Positions 1 through 11,825 of a stretch of 64,000 bases of DNA are shown in pieces (the first letter of the stretch is position 1; each line of letters starts with the position of its first letter). A program made the translations under genes and the position numbers. The stretch covers positions 35,616 through 99,615 of the forward strand of contig JBAKBP010007479.1 in NCBI GenBank assembly GCA_037953745.1. The letters are read 5' to 3'. Under the pieces are notes generated by a model that saw nothing but the letters and a program-made list of their open reading frames with translations, was not told the origin of the DNA and ran no database searches. This DNA is from Lithodes maja (taxonomy: Eukaryota; Arthropoda; Malacostraca; Decapoda; Lithodidae).

Positions 1-578
1 TGTTATTTAATAATAAACCCTAAGGCTCACTTCTACATTCACATATACATTGATCGTTAGCTGCATGGTAATTGTAGTTATAGTAGTTAAACTATAGGGA
101 AGACAAGTAATATAGAACCTTAGATCCGGGTTTCATAGTAGACGTTTATACTGTGAATTACTCAACTATAGAATATCGGAATGTACTTAACTTAAAATAA
201 TCTAAGATATAAATGTTTCACATATATATTCTTATATTCTTATATACTCTCATATTCTTCTTATTTGTACTATGTGGTACCAACTCTGTAAATTGCTAAC
301 TGAATAAATATTATTATTATTATTATTATTATTGATACGTTACTATGTAATACTTGTTACGTATCTACAACTGTCGAATTTCGACATTACTGATCGTAAT
401 GCTTGATAGAGGTGATCCCAGGCCGCTCAGCATCAGGGTGACAAACCGGGGCAATGTTACTTAAGGCATGAGTAGACTGTGAAAGGGAATACAGAGAAAT
501 GTGCATGCCTTTGCGTTGATGTGTCTATTTAGTTAATTCAAGGGGCATAATGAGAACTGTGGAGCATAGTTGTAAGTT

Positions 579-580
<2 letters not shown>
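1..580. other. Unassigned AT-rich DNA with an (ATT)n tail
   Basis: No coding signal is seen on either strand. An AATAAA followed directly by about eight ATT units (about 303-334) looks like the 3' end of an old retroelement copy, but no body was recognised upstream. The rest holds nothing I can name. Confidence 0.4.

Positions 581-655
<75 letters not shown>
581..655. repeat. (TA)n microsatellite
   Basis: An uninterrupted TA run borders the left arm of the tRNA-like palindrome. A second run at 850-886 lies just past its right arm, so the palindrome sits inside TA-rich DNA. Confidence 0.95.
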
Positions 656-658
<3 letters not shown>

Positions 659-814
659 TCTAGTCTCTCAGTGGGGATCGAACCATCGACCATCAGAACG
701 ATAGCCGACGCTTAGTCAATTACACCACGGCAGTCTGCCGTGGTGTAATTGACTAAGCGTCGGCTATCGTTCTGATGGTCGATGGTTCGATCCCCACTGA
801 GAGACTAGAAACAT
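654..814. repeat. Perfect 161-bp palindrome of two tRNA-like units
   Basis: The 80-nt arms 654-733 and 735-814 are exact reverse complements around a single T at 734. Each arm resembles a tRNA-derived SINE head. Read on the plus strand, the right arm has a D-arm-like TGGTGTAATTGACTAAGCG and a B-box-like GGTTCGATCCCC. No acceptor stem closes, so this is not a working tRNA gene. Two head units in inverted orientation inside TA repeats could come from tail-to-tail SINE insertion or from foldback replication. The DNA could extrude as a cruciform. Confidence 0.85.
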
Positions 815-846
815 TTAGTGGCTCACGTGTATTTGTGATATATTCT

Positions 847-849
<3 letters not shown>

Positions 850-900
<51 letters not shown>
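850..900. repeat. (AT)n then T run
   Basis: AT dinucleotides (850-886) are followed by a T run (887-900). On the minus strand the T run is a poly(A) tail that closes the LINE ending here. Confidence 0.9.
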
Positions 901-2396
901 CTATGTGATTGAGGGAGGCAAAAGGCATAACTGCCTATAGCGAGTGCCTCCCCCATAGTTGAAAGAGTGACAGGGCCAAAATCAAGGGACGTTCGAGCCA
1001 AAATGCCTGGACACACGGAGTTTGAAGCAATTTAAGTCATAGGAAGAGGGAAAGACTGATTCTGGGAGAGAGTTCCAGAGCTCAGATGTTGAGTAGAAGA
1101 AAGTTTGAGAGTAACGTTTCACTCTTGGGTTGGAGAGTTGCACAGAGTAGGGGTGGGATTGAGTTGCAAGACGGGTACCACGTGCCCTACGTAAAGGAGG
1201 TGGTATGCACTGGGATAGCTCTGAGGAACACTGATTATTATAGTAGCGATAGAATAGCGAGAGAGATGCAACATTGCGGCGGAGACAGAGAGATTGCAGA
1301 GAGTTGGTGAGTGGACGGGAGTTAATGATACGAAAGGCCTTCCTTTCAACTTTGTCTAGGAGGGCGGTGTGAGAGGAACCTCCCCACACATGTGAACAAT
1401 ACTCAATACAAGGGCGCACTATGCCCCTGTACAGAGCAAGAAGCTGTGCAGGGGAAAAGAACCCCCTAAGGCGGTTGAGCACACCCAGCTTCTGGGAGGC
1501 TGCCTTAGCAAGACTGGTAATATGGTCCTTCCAAATGAGAGCAGAAGAAAAAGAGACACCAAGAATATTGAGAGAAGATGAAGGGTTGATTTTTGTATTG
1601 TTGAAGAATAAGGGATAGTCCGCTGGGAGATCCTGACGGGTAGATAGATGGAGAAATTGGGTTTTGGAAGCATTAAAGTTAACAAGGTTTTCTCTGCCCC
1701 AATTGTAGATAGTATTTAGATCAGAATTTAAGAGTTCTATGGCTTCATTACGTTTGTCGTTGAGGGATTGCTGGCTGGGGCGTTCTGAAAAACTAATGGA
1801 GTAGTGTAAGGTTGAGTCGTCTGCGTATGAATGGATGGGAATTAAGGTACAGTTAAGGAGATCATTTATAAAAATTAGAAAGAGAATAGGAGATAGGACA
1901 GAGCCCTGAGGAACACCAGAGTTTATAGGGTGAGGAAGTGAACAATGGCCGTCCACAACCGCAGCTATGGAACGGCCGGAAAGGAAATTAGAGACAAAGG
2001 CACAGATGGAGGGATAGAAACCGAAGGAGGGTAGTTTAGAAATTAAAGATTTATGCCAGACTCTATCGAAGGCTTTCGATATGTCTAGTGCAATAGAAAA
2101 AGTCTCACCGAAGTCCCGAAAGGAGGATGACCAAGAGTTAGTAAGATATGAAAGAAGATCACCAGTAGAGCGACCCTTAAGGAAGCCATACTGGCGATCT
2201 GAGAGCAGATTATGAGAAGAGAAATGCTTAAGAAATTTGGAAGCAAGAATAGTTTCAAAAACTTTAGAAAGACAAGAGATAAGAGCAATTGGACGATAGT
2301 TGGAGGGTTGAGAGCGGTCACCCTTCTTTGGGACAGGTTGAATGTGAGCAAACTTCCAGCATGAAGGGAAGACGTTAGAGGATAGACAGAGACGAA

Positions 2397-2398
<2 letters not shown>
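887..2398 (-). mobile_element. 3' half of a Jockey/CR1-like LINE with poly(A) tail
   Basis: This is a 5'-truncated non-LTR retrotransposon on the minus strand. Coding runs from the TA repeat at about 2400 down to the stop at 982. It is followed by a UTR of about 80 bp and a 14-nt poly(A) (T run on plus). The upstream truncation coincides with the TA microsatellite. An endonuclease fragment resembling the missing 5' half of the same type of element lies at 33284-33735 on the other strand. Confidence 0.85.
982..2398 (-). pseudogene. LINE reverse transcriptase, C-terminal two thirds
   Basis: This is the reverse transcriptase of a non-LTR retrotransposon, truncated at its N-terminus. The frame stays open from about 2398 to the stop at 982. 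Reading down, there are the RT motifs VPKKGDRSQPSNYRPIAL, ALDISKAFDRVWHKSL, GVPQGSVLSPILFLIFIND and the catalytic YADD box (about 1827-1816). These are followed by the thumb-like KTQFLHLSTR, the YRGIVRPCIEYCSHVWGG block and the C-terminal LWNSLPESVFP signature typical of Jockey, CR1 and L2 relatives. The endonuclease is absent and there is no start codon of its own (the first possible in-frame start, at 1956, is GTG inside the RT). The frame has no stops, so the copy may be fairly recent. Confidence 0.85.
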
Positions 2399-2399
<1 letters not shown>

Positions 2400-2463
<64 letters not shown>

Positions 2464-2475
2464 TATATATATATA
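2400..2475. repeat. (AT)n microsatellite
   Basis: An AT repeat with one small interruption lies between the 5' truncation of the first LINE and the 3' UTR of the next LINE. Both read on the minus strand. Confidence 0.95.
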
Positions 2476-2479
2476 ACAA

Positions 2480-2797
2480 TGACTATTAATAAGGGATTTA
2501 ATATTGTAATGAGAGATGCAAAAGTCTCTCTTTGCTACCCTGCTCAGCAGTGACCAAGAGGATCAGGCCTTCAAGGGCAATATAACTAATATAACTCACA
2601 ACACATATGAGTAATAATAATAATAAAACTATTTGTCTACAGCCTACTGGGCAGAAGCCCTCATAAGGCTGGGGAGAGGCTAAAAGCGGAAATGGGTAAA
2701 AGAATATAAAAAATAGGGGTAAAATCAATAAAACTTGAAAGAAACAACATTAACAAAGACAATAAAATATGACTAGAAGAAAGTATAAGATATTAGA
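2480..2797 (-). other. 3' UTR of the I-like LINE
   Basis: This non-coding stretch follows the RNase H frame. It includes a TAATAATAATAATAA run on the plus strand near 2611-2625. Its far end merges into the AT microsatellite, so the exact 3' terminus and tail are uncertain. Confidence 0.5.
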
Positions 2798-5700
2798 TCA
2801 GATGAAAGATGTTAATTTCTTTAAGGAAAGCAAATAAGTTGGCAATATCAAAGGAAGGATTGTCAGACAGGATAGACTGAAGAGAAGGCTGAGAAAAGTA
2901 ACGCTGTCACTGTCGACCATATAGTGGGCATTGGACGAGAAAGTGCCGCACAGTAATGCATGTGTCACAAGTAGCGCACCACGGGGAGGAGCATGTGGAG
3001 TGGCCATTAAGTGTCCATGTGTGTAGCGGGTATGACTAATTCGGAGACGAGTGAGTACGACTTGGTCCCTGTGCCTGTCCTGAAAAGAGGAAGGCCACAC
3101 GGAAACCGCATCCTTGATAGCACGAAGATGGATGGTAAGGGGCTGTGAAGACCACTCATGTTGCCATGCACGATAGATGATTTCTCGAACTACGGCTTTC
3201 ATGTCAGATAGGCGCAAGAGAGGACCTGCTCCTGGGCCGATACAGGCTGTTTTAGCGAGCCAATCTGCTCTCTCATTACCCGCAATGCCCACATGTGCAG
3301 GAACCCAGCAAAACTGGATTTTCCAATTGGCCAAGGAAAGGTCATGTACTCGGCGGAGAATAGTGGAAATAAGTGGATCTCTCGTAGAAAGATCTTGTAA
3401 CACCATAAGGGCACTCAGGCAGTCACTATAAATAACCACCCGAGGGGTGTTGACTGGAAAGGAAGGGACCATATCAACCGCCCCCAACAATTCACGCAAT
3501 TCAGCAGTAAAAACAGATGAATATGGGGATATAGCCAAGCTAAAAACAGAAGCCTCTGAAACTGCAGCACAACCAACTTTCCCATCCCTTTTAGACCCAT
3601 CAGTATATATGACATGCGCAGGGGCATGACTTAGCATAATTATGCTGAAGGGCGACACACCTCTGAACAGCAGGGAGCGAGGACTTAGAACCTTGAGCAA
3701 GGAACGTACAAACCATAGGTGATGATAAAAGCCAATACAGGATGGAGGGGTCAGCTGCCTGCAGAAGGGGCATGGGTAAATCATGTTGCGTAAAGAGTCT
3801 GTGGGCCAAAACCGGAAAAGACGGTAACAATGCTAGAGGGAACTCATCCTCACCCACCTTTTCAAACAAGTTGCTCGCAGGTGACTCAGTAGACAGCAAC
3901 TGCAGAGAAGAATTCATAATTACACGCTCTCGATGGAGGGGGAGAGGAAGCTGGCCACTTTCTATGAGAAGGCTCGTAATGCGAGACGACTTGAAAGCTC
4001 CAGTGCAAAGCCTGATACCAAGATGATGGACAGGATCCAAGGTTTTGAGCGTGGTCTGGGAACCTGTGCCATAAATAGCACACCCATAATCTAAGACGGA
4101 CAAAACCGTGGTCGTATATAACATAAGGAAGGTCCGACGTTCAGCACCCCAGGAAACATGGTGATATTTCTTCAAGACGTTAAGACGTCTTAGGCACCGC
4201 ACCTTAAGGTTTTTTACATGGGCAGACCAGTTAAGATGTGTGTCAAGGATTAGTCCCAAGAACTTAACCTGATCAGAAAATAGTAGCCGATGTCCATTCA
4301 TTGAGAGGGAGATATTCTGACCATGTAGGTGACGTTTGTCACGATAAAAGAGAATCGCCTTGGTTTTCTCGCTGAAAAATATAAACCCCGTAGAAGACGC
4401 CTAACGGGTAACGTCCCTCAAGACAGCATTAAGGCACCGCTGTATATGAGATAAACTGGGTGAGGTATAGTAAACTGCGAAATCGTCCACATAAAGGCTG
4501 TGGGAGACTTGAGGAGGGAGGCAGGACACCACCACGTTGATGGCAATTGCAAACAGCGTGCTACTAAGAACGCTCCCCTGAGGGATGCTCATCTGAAGAG
4601 AGTGTGGGCGAGACAAGGTTCCATTGACAATCACTTGGAAAGTCCTATCAGAGAGGAAACCCTGCAAAAATCGGAGAAGAGAGCCACGCATGCCAGACTC
4701 ATATAAGATTTGTAGAATTTGATACCGCCAAGTCGTGTCATAGGCCTTAGTGATGTAAAATAAAATAGCCACGGTGGGGTGACCCAACACGAACCCTCGC
4801 CGGACTTGATCCTCCAAACAGGCCAAAGAATGAAGCGTGGAGCGTTGAGGGCGGGACCCAGACTGTGATTGAGAGATGAGGTTATGGTTCAAAGCAAAGT
4901 ATAAGAGCCGAGGGTGCACCATCTTCTCAAATAATTTGCTTATGTAGGATGTCAATGAAATTGGGTGGGAGTTGGTGGGTAAACTAGGGTCCTTTCCTGG
5001 CTTCGGAATGTGGACTGTATAAGTATGTTTCCAATTAGGAGGGAAGTACCCATGCCGCCATATTTGGTTAAAAACACCAGATAAAAAAGTAAGAGCCTCA
5101 TCGTCCAGGTGTTGAAGCATACTATAGGAAATTCCATCTAGGCCTGGGGTAGCATCCTTGCAATCCCGCAAGGCAGCCTTGAGGACATCGACGGTAAAAG
5201 CACTGTTGTAAGGGGAGGACATACCCCCACGAAAGTCCTCAGAACGAAGTTTCTGAGAAACAAACGCTCGGGGTAAATTAGCGTCACTACCTACATCCGC
5301 CAGATGACTAGCATGAGCCATCGAGATGGAATAATCGTCAAACAACAGAGAGGCGGAAGCATGATCAAAAACCGAATAAACAGGAGATCGGTTGTTTTTA
5401 CCAGTAATCTTGTGAAATTTCTTCCAAACTAAAGACAGAGACGTACGGGGGGCCAATCCGGAGACATACGTATGCCACAACTGTTTTTTCTGTGAGATAA
5501 CAGTACGTTTGAAAAGTGCACACAGTTTATTATAGTAGGGTTTCACCACGCTGATAAAATACATAGCAGTAACAAACTTCACCCAAACATGTAATGTTGC
5601 ACCATTTGCCAGCGTTGCTCGAGCATCCCGTAGGTGACGGGTGGACTGAGCAAGGCGACGCTCTAAATAATGTTTTAATCAAACCAGCTTGGACAGTTCA

Positions 5701-6574
5701 GGGGACCACCATGGGACTCGTCGAGGGTGAGGGGTACTGGATGTCCGAGGGATTGTGCTCTCAGCAATGGAACAAATAAAATCTTTGAAAAACATATAAT
5801 TATCATGTGGAGAGTCATCATCACGAAAAATCCCAATGTCAGCTGAAAGAGAACTAAAAGAGTCCCAATCAGCTTTAGCAAGGTTATACCTGGCTAACTG
5901 ATTTGACGCATTAGGGGATGTGGGAGTCAATAGTATAGGGTGATGGTCACTAGTAAAACGGTCAGAAAAAAAACAGGCCAAGTAAAAAGGGATGCCGCCT
6001 CAGCCGATGCCAAAGTAAGATCAACTGCAGAGGAAGTAGAGTGAGCTAAAGAATAAAAAGTGTGGGGACCTTCATTAAGACAGCATAGGGGAGAGTTTAA
6101 AAGCAGATCCTCAATGAGACGCCCTGGTGCATCAGCAGAAGAACAACCCCATACTGGAGAGTGGGAGTAAAAATCACCTAAAATTAAAAATGGAGGAGAA
6201 AGACACCGTAAAAGATGGGGCAACCTAGACATGTTATAATTACAACTAGGTTGATTATATACACTGCAGATGGTAAGGGCTGTACTATTAGGAAGGGACA
6301 TCCTAACAGCAACAGCTTGGAATGGGGGATCTAACAATGGAACAGGTTGAAAAGCACAAGAGCGATGTAAAAGGATGGCCCTCCGAAGATGACCATCACG
6401 CACAGGTGACTCTGCTGCAACATAATAAGCACCTATCGTGTCAAGGACAGGTCCTACATGCTGGAGGCAGACACACAGACGAGTATGCAAGTGAAGTAAA
6501 CGTTGAGTTTCGCCAAGGCGACGCCTAGTGGCGAAACCGTTCATGTTCCACTGAAGTATACTATGATGGTTCAT
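2798..6574 (-). pseudogene. I-like LINE ORF2: endonuclease, reverse transcriptase, RNase H
   Basis: ORF2 starts at ATG 6574, overlapping the end of ORF1 by 14 nt. The N-terminal endonuclease opens with ILQWNMNGF and has an ILGDFYSHSPVWGC block. The RT follows, with a YVDD box at 4493-4482 preceded by IPQGSVLSS. The RNase H domain (about 3640-3150) has YTDGS, FTAELREL, IYSDCLSAL and the WVPAHVGIAGNERAD block. Breaks: a frameshift at an A-rich run near 5965, an in-frame TGA near 5677 (likely from CGA), an in-frame TAG at 4403-4401, and a frameshift between about 3780 and 3640. Homology resumes in frame after both stops, which argues for decay of one gene and not for separate genes. Confidence 0.8.
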
Positions 6575-8514
6575 GAGTAATCACTGATTTTAAATTACTG
6601 TGATTTTGAGCCCGCTGAATACGGGCAACATTGGGGAGGGGTACAGGCAGAGGGTGAGGGGGAGGACGACCAGGCACGTCCCCAGTAGCGTCATGTATCA
6701 CACAATGGGAAGGCGGGACCTGGAGCACAGGCAATTGTTCGGGGGGAGAAGAAATCTTGCGTTGAATCCTTTCCACTAATTCTGTTGGTTGAACAGCCAG
6801 GTGACCAATACAATTAACACATATACAATGGGCATCATGAGATCCTGCAAAGGCAGAAGGAAGGTGGCAGGAGGCAATAAAGTGATCAACCTTTACACAT
6901 AAGTCATGCACATTATCATTAATAGCGGGGCCAAAATAGTCTATAAAGCATTTATCACAGCCACACTGGGAAACATATTTAGCAGGAGGCGGGGAGGTAT
7001 CTATTTCCATAAGTGGACCATCGATGTCTGCCAGTTGGGCCTCTATATCATGCTGGGAAGGAGTCAGAGGAGCTCATGAGACCTGCGGAGATGTCAGAAG
7101 GCGAGGTCTCCTCCTATCCTGACTCCGCACATGCTTGGGTGATAAGGCAGATCTATCCGTAGGAGGAGAGTCAGAACCTTTCCTCTTCTTAGATGCAGGA
7201 TCCAAGGGATATGTCCTTACTGCGCACGGAAGAAACAGCAGTTCGGGCCAGAATAACACTGGAACTACTCCTAGTAGTCACCTTAGATGAGGAAGTCAAA
7301 GCAGTAGTAGAGATGGAGGGAGGACACTGAACAGGGTCCCTGCTACCTCAGGAGGGGTATTCGGCTCTGGCAGTAGGTCCCGGAGTGGCGAAAAGCGATT
7401 GATTGGAAGAGGGCGAGTCACTGAAATTGGAGGATGCATGAGAGTAGGATGCAAACCAGACCTAGCCACCCTAGCATATGTCAATGAAGGTAACAGACCC
7501 TGTTCCTTCAAATGGGAAATAGCCACTCTGTGAGAGAAGCCCCGACTCAGTTTCAAATCAAGGATAGCACTATGATAATGAAAATGTGGGCAAGTGTTGG
7601 AAAAGACAGCATGGGGATCACCGCAGTTGAGGCAGGTATGGGAGGTTGCATTGCAAGCCTCCCGAAGGTGAGCTGAACCTCCACACAGGGGGCATAATTT
7701 CGGGTTCTCTTGGCAATACTTGGCCGGGTGACCAAACTTCCAGCTACTCTGGCATTGTCTAGGGTGGGGAACATGTTTTCGTACAGCCAGCCGCCGACCC
7801 GCTATCCTAACAAAAGGGGGCAAGTCACGTCCCTCGAAAGCCAGTTTTCACGCTGGGAACCGCGCCGAGACAGGTATGTCTCAACCTTCAGTACTGGAGT
7901 ATCAGATGGGCCCATGTTCTCCAGGATGCGAGATGCAGAGTCCTCAAATGGTGTATCAATACGGATCTCATGAGGGATAACAACTGTCCCAACACAGTTA
8001 TTAAGAGTCTTGTGCTTCGTGATGGAAACTTGGGACGGTGGATCGATCAACCACTCCTGAAGAGAACGAGACTGAGCCTCAGTCCGAGCTTCAATGAGGC
8101 GATAGCCATCCGTACCCGTACGGATTTCAACATCACCGATGTCATGGCGTAGTATGGAGTCAAGCTCAAGATCATCACCTATGTCATAATTAATATTACA
8201 AAATTTAGGCAAGTACTGGAGCCAAAAATAGTTTGAAATAGCTGGACAGAAGTTGGCGGGGTAGGACGATGTGGACGAGGTTTGGATTTGGGAGGGACAT
8301 ATGGCTCCAATGTAACAGGGCCATTAGAACTAGATGAAGGAGGTAAGTGTGGCTTGGGAGAGGGATGAGTCTCTCCTACTATTGCAGCCGAGGAGGCTAC
8401 TGAAAGCCCCTCGGCAGGGTGGGAAGGATCCAGGGAAATGTCAGAAGTTGCGCCAGAGGTCGTAGTCAGTGTCAAAGTCGGAACCAGGGGAGGAGTTTCA
8501 GTAACACCAGCCAT
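6561..8514 (-). pseudogene. I-like LINE ORF1 (Gag-like, three zinc knuckles)
   Basis: This is the nucleic-acid-binding protein of the LINE. The likely start is ATG 8514 (MAGVTETPP); the longer open stretch upstream has a weaker context. A proline/serine/threonine-rich N-terminus leads to a central block that could be RRM-like (about 8210-7820). Clustered Cys/His knuckles follow (about 7760-7600, e.g. CQSSWKFGHPAKYC and CPLCGGSAHLREAC). A C-terminal segment with further Cys pairs ends at TAG 6561, overlapping the ORF2 start. Frameshifts lie near 8225 and 7815, with further breaks between 7300 and 7010. The product would coat the LINE RNA; this copy cannot encode it. Confidence 0.7.
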
Positions 8515-9460
8515 AAATACCAAGCCATGCTGTTCCAGGTGTGTACTAAGCAGACCAGGCGGAGAGAAGGTATGGCGGGAGGGATACCAGTAAGCCAACC
8601 TTTACGAATCATGGAGCCCTAAACCTTCACCAATGACACAAGTGGGGACAGATTCCCCAAGTGTCAGCTTCCTATCCTACCCCTCGGAAGGGGATGGCAT
8701 TAAAATGTAAAGAGAGGCTCAAGTGTAAGCATTACCCGCTTGATGAGACTGAGGGCATGAAACGATGCAAACATCTCCAGTCGTTACATAATTATGGGCT
8801 ACCGGTCAGAAAGCCAAGAGTCCCACCTCCAAGGAACGGCACCCCTGGATCCGGAGCCACACTACGGAGATGGTCCCGCCTAGGAACCATAACATTAGGC
8901 ATGTTACCGAACCACAGGTCCTAAAACTCTCGGGGTGAGCCGACATGTCACCACTGTCACCACAATTGGTTCCGGGTCAAAGCTCGAATCCCAGCAAAGA
9001 CCAGCTCACTCACCCAACCGAACATAATTTGAACAAAGAGGAAAAGTCCACAAAAATAAACCAAAGGGGACATAATAAGAACAGAAGGGGAAAAACATAG
9101 AAAGAGAAAATAAAAACTACACAAAATTAGTTAAGCCGACAACGAGAGCTCGAGGGGAGAAGGCAAAAAGCATCCCCCATCAAGCTCCAGTTGCCGGCCC
9201 CGAAACCCCCCAACCGCATCAAGGAATGTAGTAACAGGGGGGACAACACATGAGAAGCGCCTTAGAAAGCAAGAGGCGAGGAGCTGGAAAATTTGGAAGC
9301 AGGCATTACCATCCTGACCGTGTGGGGCATGACCTACTTGTGGAGGGATTTACATAAACAATATGAGTGAAGGCTTCCAGTCTCATAAAGCAAAGAATTA
9401 TTGCGTGTTAATGAAAAGCAAGAGGGACGAGGTGGCTTACAGAGAACAACTAGATTAGTT
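8515..9460 (-). other. Probable 5' leader of the I-like LINE, otherwise unassigned
   Basis: No coding signal was found. The position directly upstream of ORF1 suggests a LINE leader or internal promoter region, but no 5' boundary or target duplication could be seen. A GGTTCCGGGTC...GAATCCC stretch near 8969-8994 was judged too degenerate to be a tRNA. Confidence 0.35.
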
Positions 9461-9469
9461 TGAGAATCA

Positions 9470-10789
9470 CACACATACATCCCGCCGAGATTCCTGAAGG
9501 GGTGGCCACGAACGAAACAGCCCCAAGCACCTCTGTGTCCAGTCAGTCAACGCCCCTCTCCCTTCCAGTATCGCCTTCACTCATATACTTCTTCTTCACT
9601 CCATCCTTCCACCTCTCCTTCGGTTTATCTCTCCCTGTCTGTCCTTCCACCTCACTCTCGTACACTCTCTTAGCCATTCTCTCGCTTCCCATACGTTCCA
9701 CATGGACAAATCTTCTCAAGGTGTTCCTTTTCACTTTTCAGCACATCTACATCCACACCACACCTCTCTCGTACTTCCGCATTTGTCTGTCTATCCCTCC
9801 ATGTAACTCTGCACACACTTCTCAGGTAACACATTTCTACCCTTCTCACTCTTGGTTGAGTCTCTTCACCAACATCCATGCTTCGCTCCCATAAGTCAAT
9901 GTCATGCAAGGACTTCTTTACTTCCATGCTGACCACCCTATTTCTTGTTGCTGCTTTCAACATTCCTACAACCCATTTCCCCTGTTGCATCCTCTCCTGC
10001 ACTTCTTCATCCATACTCCCATCTTTTCTCAGCACACTGACTAGGTACTTGAATGAGCTGACATTCCCCATAGCCTGACCATTCAACCTTACCTCACACT
10101 CTGTGGCTGCACCCCTTTCAAAGACCATAACCTTGCTCTTCCCCGCATTTACCCTCAATTCCGTTTTTCACACACTGTTCCAAACATATTTACCAGCCCC
10201 TGCAACTCCCATTCACTATCGCTCATCAGAACTGTATCATCAGCAAACAGCAGTACAGGCAACTTCCACTCGTTTTCCTCCCTTATCAGAGGTGCACCAA
10301 CACCCACTGCTCATCCTTGTATATTTTTCATGACTCCATCCATATATATATTGAACAACCATGGGGACATCACACACCCTTGCTTCAACCCAACATTCTG
10401 ATCAAAGAACTCGCTCTGCTCATTCTACACACATACTGACGCCTTTGCACCCTCATTCATGTTCTTCTCTGCTTTCAGCAACTTGCCGTATATTCTCAGT
10501 ATTTTCCACAAACCTTCTCTATTAACTCTGTCATAGGCCTTCTCCATGTCCATAAAGGCAGCATAAAACTTATGTCCCTTCTCCAGATATTTCTCCACAA
10601 CACATTTCTGGGCAAAAATCTGATCTACACATCCTCTTCCCTTCCTAAACCCGCCCTACTCGTCACCTATCCATTTCTCCGTTCTCACTTTGACTCTCTC
10701 AATCCCCTACCCTACTGTACACCTTCCCTACTACGCTTAGAAGGCATATACCCCAGTGGTTACCACACACTCCCCTTTCCCCTTTACCC
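9470..10789 (-). pseudogene. RTE-like LINE, C-terminal RT part (left of element A)
   Basis: This is a minus-strand reverse transcriptase fragment of the type often seen in crustacean RTE-like LINEs. Just inside 10789 the reading starts with CGNHWGICLLSVVGK, the degraded form of the RT block ending in RGISLLS. A FADD catalytic box is encoded at about 10247-10236. Downstream are LKVN-type VNAGKSKVMVFERG, the FKYL block, and the C-terminal HVERMGSERMAKRVYE motif near 9700. The frame is broken by stops and shifts. The missing N-terminal part continues at 20264, on the far side of element A. Confidence 0.8.
10786..10789. repeat. Target-site duplication of element A, left copy
   Basis: ACCC directly precedes the TGTGAC terminus. 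The same four bases follow the right LTR at 20264-20267. A fifth shared base is possible because the LTR begins with T. Confidence 0.85.
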
Positions 10790-11227
10790 TGTGACGCATG
10801 TCGAGTATGAGCATGCTGTACAGAACGCCCAGTCATGCCCCACTCTCGCTAGGATCGTCAGGGCAGGAACTTTGGCTGTAGTCTGTGTAGAGTTTCCTAA
10901 CTTAGTTTATGTGAGCCGTTGTACTATAAGTATTATAAATATGTATCTTGTTTTCATCTGAGTCAACGAGTTCTATTTTATATCATTAGTTATAAGTGTT
11001 GTGTGTGGGACTTATTTGTAATGATGAAAGGAGAGAGAGAGATTACGTAACGAGAGCCAGCGAGTGCGCCATGAGGCAGGTAGGCCTAACTCCCCTCCTT
11101 CCTCCTCCCTCCTCCCTCTCAGTGCGTGGGAAATCCTTTGTCGATCCCAGATTGAGAGAGAATATTACGTAACGATTGCTAGTGGGCGGTCCTTAGTAGT
11201 TGGCGATATGCTCACTAGAGGGCCGAG

Positions 11228-11262
11228 TATAAAAAGGGAGGTCTCGCCGCATTTTCCTCAGA
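11228..11262 (+). promoter_or_regulatory. TATA box and initiator of element A
   Basis: TATAAAAAG is followed 30 bp later by TCAGA, resembling the arthropod initiator TCAGT. The same pair occurs in the 3' LTR at about 18843-18877. Spacing fits RNA polymerase II initiation. Confidence 0.7.
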
Positions 11263-11792
11263 ACTCATTAGGCAGAGCGACTTCTCATATCCCTTGCAAC
11301 TATATATATTCTTCCGACTGATGTGAACTTTCCCTACTCTCTGTACCGCCTACCTTCTTCTTTTCCCGAACCCTTTTTAACCTCAATGACCCCTTTGGTG
11401 CAGATTTAGTCAGCCAAAGTATTGTCGCTTGAGTTCTCACGAGATATATGCCTATTAGATAGCCTATTTTGGAAGGGATAACTAGAATAGGATTGATTAA
11501 TGTTTGTTGCACTCGTATATGCATTTCCCTGGGTATGATTATTCATGTTCCTGTTTTCTGCTGATCTAGGTGATGCTAGACTGGGATAAGGCTACTAGAG
11601 TTGTGATTCCCGATGTGTATTAGGTTTTGTTGAACCTGTACAATCGCAACGGAGACTTGGAAAGCCTAGGTGGTCTTTCTGACTGTGTACCTTGTGAGTT
11701 TAGCACTGTGTTGCGAGTGAGGGCTTTTGCCTCTGCCACCCAGCACTGTGCTAACTCGTTTGCTTGACTTTGAGAGGATCGCCAGGAGAGAA

Positions 11793-11825
11793 CCAGATAC
11801 TAGTGATCTGGATCTCTCAAGAGAG
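11793..11825 (+). promoter_or_regulatory. Two conserved leader hairpins of element A
   Basis: CCAGAT/ATCTGG closes a 7-nt loop (11793-11811). CTCT/AGAG closes a 4-nt loop (11814-11825). Element B has the same pair in its otherwise diverged LTRs, with a compensatory outer base pair (C-G in A, T-A in B). They lie in the transcribed leader, so a role in RNA packaging, translation or dimerisation is possible. Confidence 0.55.

Larger units (their letters stand above)
2480..9460 (-). mobile_element. I-like LINE, nearly full length but broken
   Basis: This is a minus-strand non-LTR retrotransposon. The order in its own sense is leader (about 9460-8515), ORF1 (8514-6561), ORF2 with endonuclease, RT and RNase H (6574-2798), and 3' UTR (2797-about 2480). 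An RNase H domain after the RT, three zinc knuckles in ORF1 and a short ORF1/ORF2 overlap point to the I superfamily (I, Nimb or a relative). Clade assignment is inference. Every major domain is present, but nonsense codons and frameshifts make it non-functional. Confidence 0.8.
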
